64,000 bases of DNA from Straminergon stramineum. Taxonomy: Eukaryota; Streptophyta; Bryopsida; Hypnales; Calliergonaceae. The notes under the pieces are model-generated. The model had not been told where the DNA came from. It was given only the letters and a program-made list of their open reading frames with translations, and did not search any database. The stretch covers positions 17,734,501-17,798,500 of the forward strand of contig OY987268.1 in NCBI GenBank assembly GCA_963920665.1. Reading direction: 5' to 3'. Shown here in pieces: positions 25,572 through 37,236 of the stretch (its first letter is position 1; each line of letters starts with the position of its first letter). Both the position numbers and the translations under genes were made by a program.

Positions 25572-26014
25572 TTAATCCTTAAAGGACCGGCCTTGTGTTT
25601 TTGGCAACATAACTTTTTAGGTAGGTACATGTGAGTGGAGATTTCACTTATTTAGGCTGAAATTTTTTTGCAAGGTGTAGACAAGATTTCATGCTAAATT
25701 TCATTTCATTTAAGTATAGAAGTGAAAAGTTATGATGCAAAATGTTGTTTGTTTCTCAACTCGGGCAACTTGGGTAGATCTGAAAAGATCTTTTTTTTCA
25801 AAAATAAAAATTTGAAATTAGTTTTCTAGATTTATATATATGGGGAAAGCTTCAAATCAATCCATTTTGATCAATAAGATGAAAGTTATGAGGAATTTTA
25901 GTTTGCGGGCGACTATGGAATCTCTACTATAAAATAAACTTTGAAGTCCTTTATTTAACTCAATTTTTTATTTTTTTGAAAAGAATAAAATCATAGGATG
26001 AGGATTGTTTATTA

Positions 26015-27675
26015 CTCCCTCCATCCCAAAATGATCTTCCTATTGGACGAAGTATTCCTGATTAAGACAGAAAATAATATTTTTTCAAAATTGTTTCACA
26101 TGGCAAGTAGGGTTTGGTACACTCCTAGTGTCCTAAAAATTTTGAGTTTCGAAACCCTTGTCAAAGTGTAGTTTAGGAGTTTTAGAAAGTGGAATTTTGG
26201 GGGCATTTTCAAGGAGCACCACTAGGCACATAATTGTAGAGTGTGAGGTCATTGTTTTGTAGGCACTTAGTATAAGCCCAAGCCCGTGTGTGGACCTCTA
26301 TACCATCTCCCAAAGCTTCATCTCTTTCAATAAGGAAACAGTCGAAGAGATGAAAAAAATAAGGACAAGGAGTGTTGATTGGCATCTTTAGTCATTTAAC
26401 CCCTAAAGGTATTTGACTATGTTTTCACCAAAAATGCTCCAAAACTGTCATCTCGAGTACAAGTACCAAATTTTAGAAAAAATATATTTTTGGACAAATG
26501 TAACCATAGGATCTTGTAGTATGCTAGTCTGTGAAGATGAGGAAAAAATTTCAGAAATTTCCACCATTTGGATTGCAAGATATTAGTATTTGAAGTGACA
26601 AAAAGCCATTTTTTGGCCCTGCAAAAATCCGGGCAGCTGCACTTCACAAGGTCAAATCAATATGAAAAAATGGCCAAAATGGTTGTAACTCTTTGGATTC
26701 ATTCTCCAAGTCATGTTGGCTACATGCTTGAAAAGTTTTAGATCATTTGAAATTGTACAACATATAGGAAAAAAATAGTAAGTTGAAAGAAGTAGAGAAT
26801 GATTCAAAATACTAAATTGTTAATAATTTATTTATGGAATTGGAGAATGCCCATCCCAATGGTGAAATTGTTGTAATAAATAATCTACACCTCACCTTTT
26901 TATTTTTTTTCCAAAAATATTAAAAATTGAGTTAAATAAAGGTCTTCAAAGTTTGTTTTAGAGTAGAGATTCCATTACTACCCACAAACTACATCAGAAA
27001 AGTTGGGCCAGATTGTTTTGGTGCCATTTTGACACCAAAGGCTGCATACAGGTCATTTAGTGTCATTTTATCCACACTACGTTGATATGGAGGTTGGCAC
27101 CAAATTAACTTAATTGCATTTCAATTCACCATAGTGGCACCATATTCACATGCCTTAAAGTTCCTGATGTACCCACAACTAAAACTCTTCATAACTTTCA
27201 TCTCATAAATCAAAATGGAATGATTCAAAGCTTTTCATGTATATATAAATCAGGAAAATAAGTTTCAAATTTTTATTTTTAAAAAAAGTGATTTTTCAAG
27301 AAGTTCTTTTTGCTGCCCGGGATGCCCATCAAGCAATGAAAACAACATATCATACAATAACTTTTTAACCATGTATTCAAAAGTTATGAAAATTGTTGGG
27401 TCTTAAAGCTACTCCTCGGGCACATGTTGTGTGAAAATTTCAAATAAAAAAACTAAAAATTCCATTCGTAGTGAGCTGCCTAAAATCACTATGTTGCCAA
27501 AAATCACCATTTGGTCCTTTAGGGGTTAATTTGTATTTTGATTGATGATTGCATAGATGGAAGGGAAACTATTGCTCGGAGTTGTTTTGTTAGTCCCAAG
27601 TAACAATCAAAAGTCAAAGTTGACCAATCTCAAGTTATAAAGTGCAATAGGAAGATCATTTCGGGACGGAGGGAG
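26015..27675. mobile_element. Tc1/mariner (Stowaway-like) element, itself interrupted
   Basis: The terminal inverted repeats are 31 bp and differ at only two positions. They begin CTCCCTCCATCCCAAAATGA on the left and CTCCCTCCGTCCCGAAATGA on the complement of the right. TA dinucleotides flank both ends (26013-26014 and 27676-27677). CTCCCTCC termini with TA duplication are typical of Stowaway/Tc1-mariner elements. Without the nested element C it would be only about 530 bp, so it is non-autonomous. Confidence 0.88.
26400..27525 (-). mobile_element. TTAA-flanked non-autonomous element C, 1.13 kb
   Basis: The ends are CCCCTAAAGGTATTTG and the complement of CCCCTAAAGGACC, with TTAA at 26396-26399 and 27526-27529. 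It sits inside the mariner-like element. It is an inverted relative of element D: its left 60 bp resemble the complement of D's right end (GACTATGTTTTCACCAAAAA in both). Confidence 0.8.
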
Positions 27676-28150
27676 TACAACATTACAACCATTGAGATTG
27701 GCATTTTTCAATTCCATAATTGAATTTTTGACAATTTAGTATTTTTAGTTATTCTCTACTTCTTTCTACTTAATATTTTTTCCCTATATGTTGTACAATT
27801 CCAAATGATTTGAAATTTTTCATGAAAATAGCCAACTTGCCTTGAAGAATGAATTCAAAGATGCACCACCATTTTGAACATTTTTTTATACAAATGTGAC
27901 CTTCTGAAGTGTTGCTATCCGATTTTTTGGAAGGCAAAATAATGATTTTTGTCACTTCAAATGTTAATATCTTGCAATCCACAGGGTGGAAATTTCTGAA
28001 ATTTTTTCCACATATTTTCAAAACAACTTACTACAAGATCCTACAATTACATGTGTTCAAATTTTTTTTCTTAAATTTGGTACTTGTGTTAAAAATGACA
28101 GTTTTGGAATGTTTTTGGTGAAAACATAGTCAAGGAACTTTAGGGGTTAA

Positions 28151-29568
28151 GGGATAAGAATATCTCAATCAAGACTAGTTCATGATCTTACACTTATTTT
28201 CAAACTTTCACATTGATTATAACTGGTATAGGAGGCGAACCCTTTCCAATCACACACACACACACATTTCCACCATGTAGACTACTTTTCTTTTTGATTA
28301 GGTAGTGAGGGGTGGTAATTAATTATGGCACAAATCCCAGTGTAGTTGTGGCACATTATGATTGGCTATAGAACTTTCAATATTGCAACGAGCCCTTGGT
28401 TGGAAATAGGAAGAACTAAATGACTAATATGGGTCAAATAGAATCTTGAGCTACAAAATTTATACTAATTATATTTTTTGAAAAATATGGAATCCTTCCC
28501 AACTCTATTTTATATATGGGAAAATTTCCCCACTCAAGAATCCCACGCTCCTTATATGCATAATTGCTTAAGTGGTTGAAAATGGTTTGTATGCCCTACA
28601 AATGATATTCAAATACTAACAATGTCACTACAAATGTCATCAAAAAACAATCAATTGGAGATTTTTCTAAAATGCTTTCTAATATATCAACATCATAACT
28701 AAATTGTTTATTCTATTTAAAGTATGATCCACTATATCATAAATCTATGATATATTATGAACACCATGTATAATATACCAATTGATAAACCTTGTTTCAA
28801 TATACTTTTGGATCTTTGTTTGACTAATTGTTGAATAGATTCTTCTTGCTTTAGTAGCTATTTCTTTAAAAGATTCTTGGCACCATTCTTGAAGTATACA
28901 ATTTTACAAAATGATTTCTTTCACCTTATAAAAGTAACCCATTTCTTGCAATTGCCACATGGATGTTCTATGTCAAACTACACTTGTTTCCTCAGTAAGG
29001 CAAGAAGTTCACCATAATACTGTAGAATCCAAGAGCTAAAATATTTTGTCCTTGATAATGTGTTATATTATATTCTAATCTATGATTGGAAATGGGCCAA
29101 TTTAAATTATTATTTTCTACATGGATTCAAATATGCCATATTTAACTACTTCTGGACTTTCAATAGTCTAAAATTAAAGAGGTGGTGAAATTCCCCAATG
29201 TTTCTTTATGTATCTAAAAGCTCCCTAAATAGGAACGCTTTGCATGCAATCCATCATGACAAATTCTACACCCATAAGTCTTTTGGGGAGTGCTTCATGT
29301 GCTTGGAAATCAAAGAAATCATATAGTTATTGTTACATAGTTCATTGTGCTACAGTTCACATAATTGGATTAGGAGATCTGTGGACTAGGTTTCCATGAT
29401 GTTTGCATCCAATTTACAGCACAACTGACGTCCCAAAGCCTAACGAGAGATCCCCCGATGACAACCACTTCAAGCAAATATGACTCCCATCCCCTTATTA
29501 ATCCCTAATTAAGCGATGTGTTTTATAAAATTGCATCGGGAGATGTTTTGATGGGGATGTGGAATATA
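28151..29568. other. AT-rich intergenic DNA with a CA microsatellite
   Basis: No gene is supported. A (CA)8 tract lies at 28251-28266. Confidence 0.4.
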
Positions 29569-30084
29569 CATTGTGTAGTGACGTGAAACTCTGATTTTTT
29601 TGGTTTACCTAGTAAAACTAACTAGAAAACCAGAAATAGGTATCCAGATCTAGCTAAGGAACCATTGGGAGCTAAAATAGAGAAGGAAAATGAGATAGTG
29701 AATGGATCTTCTCCAATTCGGTCCCAGGACAAGAACGGATGACTGACCGGATAGGGGATGGACCAGATATCGTGGAGGAACCGGATCCGGGATAAAGTCA
29801 TGATGAGGTGGCAGGGGTCCAACGACTAAGGGATGGCCTACCCAATTGAATGTCTTTTGCATTTTTTTCGTTTTCCAGTGCTTTCCATGCTCTGAGCTCC
29901 CTGCTCTTGTCTATAACTTAGCTTTCCGTGTCAGTTTTGTGTGAGAGTATCTCTCTTTCGAGAGTTGTGTTGTTATAGTTTGGATTCCCAGTTGAGATTG
30001 GAGAGAGAAAGTGAGGAATGGGACGTGTGGCTAGGAGAGAGTGAGATAGAATCGGAAAGGGGTTCCGAGCGTGCATCCGTGTCC

Positions 30085-31767
30085 ATGCCGCAACTTAGGA
30101 GAAGTAGAGGCGGACAAGCTAGTACATCCTTGGTGGAGGTGAAGCTCTAGAAGGTGATTCTGGTTATTCCCTCTACCGAACCAGCCAAGTCCCAACTCAT
30201 GGAGGATATGACTTCCATAGGTTGCCTAGGGTTTACAAAGAAACCCTGGGGCTTCAAGGAGGAAGTGATGGTGAGGGAACTCTTGGGTAAGCTGTCCAAT
30301 GAGTTTGACAATACCATGAGAGCAGTTCCACATCTCTAGACGGAGAATGTCTGGAGAATAGTATACAATTTCTAGTCAAGAGGATTGGGAATGGCGAACT
30401 AGAAGGACGAGTTCATTCGAGGGAAGTTCCAAGGTGTTGTCAATCCAGAGGACGGATATGCTGTAGAGGACTACGTAGACAAGCGCCATCGCCGACTTCT
30501 GCAGTTCCTAGTTCCGATCCTACATTCGGAAAAGCCAACGAGGGTAACGATCTCCCTTGCGAATACCATCTTCGTCGCCCTAAGGGGAGACTAGAGAGTC
30601 AGCTGGGTACGGATCATTTCCGATCTGGTCACCCAGCTCGTAGGAAGAGTTGGAAAGAGTAGGGCCACTCTTGTGTGTCCCTACCTCATCCATCTCTACC
30701 ATTCCCATGAGCTCCTGAGCGTTGGAGAGGAGAAGGTGTGGAGGGCTCAAGAAGTCCTCCTGAGGTATGGAGAATCGGAAACGGATGACGAAGTTGAATT
30801 CGGTTCCAATCTTGAGGAGAACAACGAGTCAGAGGAGGGAAAACCGGAGATGCTGTTGATCAAGTGACAGAAGACAACCTCTCCTCACAAGCAAGGGACG
30901 CCACTCGGTCGTGATACCTCGGCCCCGGAAGAGAGACTGGAGGTTGAGAAGACTGCGTCGGAGGAATCAGATCCTGATGATCCGTTCAACCCTCTCGTCA
31001 AGATCTTGTGCAACATGAGAGCGGATTGGAAATTGAAGAGAAGAATCTTGCTCGCGATCGGAAAGTTGGTGGAAGCGCCACCAGATAAAGAGCTATCGGA
31101 GAAGGTGGCGAGTTGCATTTCCGATCCGGTCGAAGCCTAGAAACAGGAGATGGAAATCTGGAGGCTGCAAGAGGAGGTGGATCGAGTGAAGGCAGAACTC
31201 CTTGTGCTCAAGGAGAACTTTGCCGCCACTCGATCGATGGCGGATGAAGCTTAGAAAATGGTGGAGTAAGTGAAGGCCACATTCGGAGAGACTGGAATGG
31301 CCGCTGCTAAGGCTAAGCTATTTGATGAGAAGGTGCACGATGAGAAGAAGCCATCCAGTTCCCAGATGGTCAGGATTCTCACAGATTTTCTCGAGCAGGT
31401 TGAAGCGGCAATGAAAGAGGTGCGGAAGGCGGCAGACTGGATGGAGGAGAGTACCCGAATACTGTCGGGAGCCACCTGCTCTTGAGGTATTTGACTCTCG
31501 AATATATCTCTTCCGGATTCGTTCCTGGATGCAATGGCAGGGGAGGGGAAAGATGCCACTTCTAAGTTCAAGAGATCGAAGGCTAAGGCGAATTAGGCCG
31601 GAACGCCCGGAACCGCCATTGACTTGGACTCAACCCCTGGATCCCTAGATGATGATCCGATTCCTAACCCTCAGGAGGGGGAACGGAATCGAAACTTGAA
31701 TGAGATTTTCAAGCAAATGGAGCCGGGAGTGGATAGTGCCACCATTGGATCTTGGGTGGGCACTTAG
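30085..31767 (+). pseudogene. Element-encoded coiled-coil/acidic protein, copy 1, many stops
   Basis: The frame starts MPQLRRSRGGQAS and ends near DSATIGSWVGT. It carries about a dozen in-frame stops and is the most decayed of the three copies. The protein has three parts: a globular N-half with WGFKEE, PKDGYAVDD-like and CPYLIHLYHSH-like blocks, an acidic Glu/Ser stretch, and a helical C-half (LQEEVDR...VKATFGETGMA). I do not recognise a family with confidence. The layout faintly recalls the gag-like 'putative plant transposon protein' group. Where copies 2 or 3 have W or Q codons, this copy often has TAG. Confidence 0.7.
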
Positions 31768-32878
31768 TGTGTAAATAGTAGGAATGTTAGGAACAGATTC
31801 GGATCCTATTCTGATCTCGTTAGGAGTAGGTAGGACTAAAAAGTCTGGCCCAAGTCGTGGCAGAACTTTTGCATGCATTTTCGCCCACTTGTACTTTTGA
31901 GTTGTATTTAAGTCAGTCCCTATGAAGGGTACTGTGTGTTTTTCTCTTTGCAAATTCCTTGTACCTTTGTATGCGCTTTTGTGTTGTGTGTATCTCCCAA
32001 GCTTGGCAGAGTTGCATGGCGTGGAGTTAGGAAGGTGTAGGACTGATTTGTGAATAGAATTCTCCCCTTGATATGTAAGTTTCCGATCCTTAGTGTAGAA
32101 GAGTGGGTTGTGGAAGTGTTGGGAGTGGACTTTAGTGCCTCAGCAGATCTAGAGTTTTGAGTTCCAGGTGAGAAAGCCGTTGTTAGGCTAGGCAAATAGG
32201 GAGGGTATCCTTAGTCGTGCTAGAATTCCTGGGTGGAAAATCCGGTTGAGTGTTCGATCTTTTGAGAGGCCTCACCACCTTAGTTGGTAAACGAAATAGC
32301 TCTAGTAAGAGTTGGAATGGACGAGTACACTTGTAACCACCTAGCTTCGCAAGGGTAGGAACTGGCACCAAGGTCGTTGTAGTAAGAAAGGATCATACGG
32401 GAGGTCCCTGTGTGACTTGCGAACCGGATTGTTGTCCAGGTTGTTGTGAGGGATCAAACCGGATCCGAGTTAGTTTAGGAGAGGAGGAGATAGGATAGTG
32501 GGATTTTGGCCACTATAATCCACAGGAGTGGTGGGCCCACCACTCACAAAATCAAGTGGCGACCCTTCTGATGGTCCAACAGAGACAAAACTAAACCAGA
32601 ATAGGAGTGAGGAGACATACAGACAATCCTAAATGGATTGGTCCAGAGGGGTACAAGGACCGAAGTCGTGTGGTCCTGGGATTGGGTTAAATTGAACCAA
32701 CCGGAGATTTAGGGAACTGGGAAGGAAGGAATCCGGTCCAAGATTATCTAGTGGTTGGTTGTTTCCGGTTTTAGATCTCGGACCGGAAAGAAAGGTTTTA
32801 GAGGTTAATAAGGCTTACTAGTTTAATAAAGTTAAATACTTCACAGAATCTCGTGGGTTCGATCTTTAGAGTCACTTA

Positions 32879-32911
32879 GTTATGCTCTAGAGTGATTTTT
32901 GTGAGTATAAC
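32879..32911 (+). other. 3' hairpin of the 3.37-kb element, copy 1
   Basis: Arms GTTATGCTC (32879-32887) and GAGTATAAC (32903-32911) pair over nine positions around a 15-nt loop, ending 29 nt before the element terminus. The outermost pair is G-C here, G-T in copy 2 and A-T in copy 3. Confidence 0.7.
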
Positions 32912-32945
32912 AGGGAATTTACTTGCTCTATGCTGTGACACATTG

Positions 32946-33989
32946 GCTTCACTGACAATTATGGTGAGGAAGTGGTTCAAATTGATTCATGTGTTGTAGT
33001 AAGAGGCATATCTAAATTCATCAAAAAAATATATGATTCACACTAAGACTCAAGCATTGCAGGTGATTGTTTTAAAGATATGGTATCCTGAGATTTCAAC
33101 GGAAGTACACACAATTAAATTTTGAAGTTGCGAACATGAGTTCAGAATTATAAACAATTGCTCTCGGAAAGGAGATTAGTTAGATCTCACCTTGGGATCC
33201 TCCAATGGAGTTCTAACATACTTGAGCAAGGTATTCAAACATGATATGACAAAGTGACAGTGTCATATCACATTACTTACAATGAAATTTGAAAGACTAC
33301 AAACAACTAAGTTACAGGTGCTTAGACATTCAACATAGATGCGGAGATGAATAATGGGTAATATAATATTCCATTGCGAAGAATGATATTAATTTCAATG
33401 TGGGTGAAGATCATCAAGGTTGTTTCACCAAGGTTGCCAGTGTGCGAGCCTATGAGCGTGAGCTTGTGAGCGGGAAAAAAAGAAGTGGAAAAACCTAGTG
33501 AGGTACCCATGACCGTGGATATACCTATGACCATGATTGCTCTAAATATTGAATTCCCAAATAATTAATTCATTGTTTTCTCAAATTTTGAATGACTCTT
33601 GAATTTAAGGAAAAAAAACATGCTTTGACATTTGCATTTGGTTTAGGGTTTAGGATATTTTGTATACAGGGTTGCTAGCATGTGAGCCTGTGAGCAGGAA
33701 GTTTTTTTGTAAGGTAAAATGACTCAGGGACCTATGACCGTGGACATAAGAAAGTAAAAAGTGCATAGAATGTAGAGTTTATTTTTCAAAGTTTGAAGCT
33801 CTTACACTTTTTTTTAATTCTAGGGTTTTCCCATAACAAAATGTATTCAAAATAGATGAAATTCATACAATAAAAAATAAAAATGAGAATAATGCACGTC
33901 TAAAATATAGCCATAAAACACACAAATCCAATCATAATACCAATCAACAAACAATAGCATGACACATGAGATATGTCAATCTCATGAGT
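32946..33989. other. Intergenic DNA with a diverged direct repeat
   Basis: No gene is supported. Two related segments, about 33428-33535 and 33664-33750, share GTTGC-AG-TGCGAGCC/TGTGAGCC-like blocks and CCTATGACCGTGGA-like blocks. Their origin is unknown. Confidence 0.5.
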
Positions 33990-36498
33990 CTAAGAGGCTG
34001 TGGACTTGGTCAAGGAATCTGATGTATTGGACAAGCCCGAAGACTCTCTATCCTCAGACGCAGATCCATCTATGAACTGTAAGACCTTAAGAGTATAAGT
34101 GTCTTTACGGCGTTTTGGTTTGGAGCAACCGAAATCCACAAAGGCTGTTGCCATTTGTTGTGCATAAAGAGGAAGGGCGTAAGTCTTCTCCAGACTGAAT
34201 AGAAGACTTTGTTTCTTCATGCTAGCATCTGCTTACATCAATCTTGAATGACTACAAACAAAAAGGGCACCATGTTAGAGTTTTGTTACGTGGACGTCAC
34301 CATACAAAGAAAAAATTAAAAGAGTGCCAATTTACTTGCTAAATTTTCCCTTTCGAGTGAATTTTTGAGGCACCACAAGCATTTCATCCGGATCTTGAGA
34401 AACTGCACTTGGTGGCGGGGGAGGTGTCACTACCTTCACCATGGTGGACTTCTGCCTGGGTTTCAGGATGGCATTGAAAATGTCCTTGTGCTCCTCCAAG
34501 GCCACAATGTGGCGACGTGCTCCATGACAAGCGATAATGGATGCACCTGGAGGCAAGGAAATTCAAGTACATTAGTTGAGAAATGAAGGTAGTAGAATGA
34601 TTACAACCAAACCTAGAGATGGTAGAGTGAATGAATTGAATCCTGACCTGTGGATGCAGTGCAGTCAAGAATCACATCTCCTTCGACGCTCGTAGCTTCA
34701 AGGAGGATTTAAAAGAACCTTGGATCTTTTTCGCGAGCCTTGCGCCAAGGCTTTCCATCATTCATGGCCATGTCATCCGGGTGGGTGTAGTTCATGACCA
34801 TGTCGTCCCATGCAATGTGGACACCAGCCTTGACCATCATGGTCGTGCGTTTGAAAGAGAAATTGGATTTCCCTTTCGCGCCTAAGTCCTTCACTACAAG
34901 GGTGATTCCAAACTTTTGCATCTACACAAGCATCCAAGACAGATGTTAGTAGAATTATGAGAAATGAGAAGAATGTAATGCACTTTGAAGTTCTTTTAAA
35001 AGTTTGAGAAAGTGAATGAAATTTACTGTCTTTGTTTTGTCTATAGTAGAGGTCAAGTGCATGTGGTTCATCCCCATCCACTCCTTCTTCTTTAGCATAT
35101 CGTATGTTTCACACAATCCTGCAATATCCGACTTTGCTTTGGCACTCCACGAATGAAATACAATGATGCAGCCGTGCTCTTGGAGATGATTGGAAGCAAA
35201 GCTAAATGCCGATTGCAAAGCCTCATCTCCCACGTCCTCGTTCCATTCCGGCACCTCATCTGGTGGAGAAGGCCGCCTTGGCACGGGCAAGTTCTCCGGA
35301 TAGTCGAAGAACATGACGTCCACCCTCGGCCTAGCTTTAGAGACACCATGGAACATGGATGGTTTCCCTATTGACACTTGCCAACAAATCGTGCATCCAA
35401 TTATGATGAGGAATAAACTCAAACTACAATAATTTGAATGAGAACTTAGATCCACATTTTCAAATTCAAATGAAAACTGCACACCTTGTTGAAGAAGTCC
35501 AAGACTTCTCTATAGCATGTCTTTCTCTTGGACTCCATGTCATCAACGAGGTCATCAATAGAGATGTTGAGAATGAGATTCTCAAACTTAGAGAGCTCGA
35601 CTTTAGTGAGGACAATCGCTTTGGTCACATGAGTGATGACCTCTTCTGTGAGTTGAGAGAGAGTGGCCTTCCTCTTCACTCCACTCTGCGATCCGACTTG
35701 CATCTCTGAGCCTTGATCCACCGTTGATGAATCTGGAACTTGGCCTCCAGCCTTGGCCTTCTTCTTGCCTTTTGTCTTGACCTTTTCTTCCTTGTCCTTG
35801 TCCTTGTCCTTCTCTGCCGGCTTGGCAAGTCTCTCCACTTCCTTTTTCTCCTTGGCGGTGAGAAGGACTTGGAACCGGACCTCTTTTTTTCGGTCATTGG
35901 CTTCCCTCCTCACGATGGCCTTCCTCCTTTGCTTGTCCGTCATTCCCGCAAACTCATCCACATCCAAATCAATGGTGCCCTTGCCATCCAAAGATGCCCG
36001 TAGCTGCACCTCTCATGGATGAGTGAATGCTGGTGCGCAATCCAAGTACCACACTCCTCCACTAAGGTGAGCCATGGTGAATGTGCACAGCTGGTTTGCT
36101 GAGAACATGCAGTCCCCTGAGTTGCGGTCCAACCATGACGTGAAGAAGGGAGGCAGGTCCTTCCTTTCGATGGCACCCTTCGCTTCAAGCTCATACTTGA
36201 AGTAGCTGTAGAAAATAAGAAACATTCAGTAGAGGTACGTAGAGAATGAAGATCAAATGAAGAACGATGCATACTCTGTGATCTGACGGGAAGACCATTT
36301 TAAAAATCAAAGAATAATGTAGACTACACAAACATATCGGTAGAGAATCCTCCTAACCACCAAGTTAGACCCCTCAGAATTCAAGGAGTCCCCCTTCTTG
36401 AAATAGTTTCTTCCTTTAAGATAAGGAGGGAATCCTTGATCCAACACAATATTCATTATTTTGGGAGGTTTAGATTCTCTCAAAATAATGTTATCCAT
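33990..36498 (-). pseudogene. DNA methyltransferase-like protein (beta-class amino-MTase order), multi-exon, with stops
   Basis: Minus-strand exons fit at 36498-36275, 36205-35485, 35367-35030, 34921-34648, 34546-34336 and 34221-33990, with GT-AG borders. Exon 3 contains VDVMFFDYPENLP in the place of motif IV (DPPY in active enzymes), followed by HGCIIVFHSW. Exons 4-5 join into GDVILDCTASTGASIIA with IVALEEHKDIF, matching the SAM-binding motif I with its following acidic residue. Motif IV before motif I is the beta-class order of bacterial N4/N6 methylases. The N-part is lysine-rich (KDKDKDKEEK). In-frame stops lie at 36307, 36013 and 34709. The exon 2/3 junction does not keep phase with the best donor. 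The product would methylate DNA, but DYPE makes activity doubtful. The neighbouring transposase-like gene on the same strand suggests an element origin. Confidence 0.6.
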
Positions 36499-36684
36499 TT
36501 AGACGCTAAAAACTGAGATTTCGTTTTAGCCAATTGAGGTTGACAAATGTTAAGTTTATTAATTCGAAAGTATAATTTCCATTAAAATGAGAGTGTTGAG
36601 GGTTAGTAAGCCCCACATTACATTTTGTTCATTGTAAGAGGAGTGCTCCGATTCATATAAGTGAAATTCATGTCCTACACTAAA

Positions 36685-36800
36685 CACCAAGTCATGACCT
36701 CTGTGGTTGGTTGTAAGGAGTTGTATATGTCATTCAAGCAGTCCGGGTTCGATTCCTGTTGAATTTGTTTGAGCGCATGATCTGTACACATGACTTGGTG
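36685..36800 (+). repeat. 12-bp inverted repeat enclosing a tRNA-like B box
   Basis: CACCAAGTCATG (36685-36696) and CATGACTTGGTG (36789-36800) are perfect inverted repeats. Between them lies GGTTCGATTCC (36746-36756), an exact RNA polymerase III B box, with a weak A-box-like TGGTTGGTTGTAAGG about 35 bp upstream. The T-arm does not pair, so it is not a functional tRNA. A tRNA-derived SINE remnant or fold-back element is likely. Confidence 0.5.
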
Positions 36801-37236
36801 CTGCTAAATGAAATTCGCAGGCAGGAAAGTTGTAACAACCAACCAAACCCCTACCCAAAATGTGACAAGTACTTTACATGTTAACAAAATAAAAGGTGGG
36901 TATACCCACTATTCTTTTGGTCGAAATGGATTTACAATTTCAAATGACATATACACAACAATAATTATCTAAAAAACTTCATTGAATAATATAGAATATC
37001 AAACACCATAAGAAAATACATATAATAATATTATATGTACTTGCAATTGTTCTATACACATATAATATATTCTTGCTAACATATATGCAATACCAAACAA
37101 TAATATAAAATCAATCAAGTGAACCTTATTTCATGTACTATAAAATTTAAATTCCAATTACTACACAAATAATGACGATGTGCTACTACATTATTACAAA
37201 ATGTGTAGTATATATACACACCCCTATCTTTGGATA
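36801..37236. other. AT-rich spacer between the two element genes
   Basis: Nothing coding is seen. This is the 3' side of the transposase-like gene. Confidence 0.4.

Larger units (their letters stand above)
25576..28146 (+). mobile_element. TTAA-flanked element D, split by a mariner-like insertion
   Basis: The outer ends are TCCTTAAAGGACC on the left and the complement of CCCCTAAAGTTCC on the right, with TTAA at 25572-25575 and 28147-28150. Removing the inserted mariner-like element leaves about 910 bp. That remainder matches element F (49998-50929) end to end, including the phrases GTGAGTGGAGATTTC near the left and GTCAAGGAACTTTAG at the right. Confidence 0.75.
29574..32940 (+). mobile_element. 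3.37-kb TGT...ACA element, copy 1
   Basis: The copy begins TGTAGTGACGTGAAAC and ends TATGCTGTGACA, with a perfect 5-bp target duplication CATTG at 29569-29573 and 32941-32945. It aligns along its whole length with copies at 43024-46397 and 52264-55626. It contains one decayed ORF (30085-31767), about 1.17 kb of conserved 3' non-coding sequence, and a terminal hairpin at 32879-32911. I found no long terminal direct repeats. TG...CA ends and a 5-bp duplication resemble LTR-retrotransposon integration products. A solo LTR carrying an ORF, or an unclassified element, are both possible. The TATA box seen in copies 2 and 3 is lost here. Confidence 0.85.

Noticed and set aside
35092..35349. An alternative frame through methylase-like exon 3 (MVSLKLGRG...)
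   Set aside because: It is the shadow of the frame holding VDVMFFDYPE and IIVFHSW and shows no family resemblance.
36700..36770. A functional tRNA gene at the B box
   Set aside because: The T-stem and acceptor stem do not pair, and no anticodon arm can be drawn.
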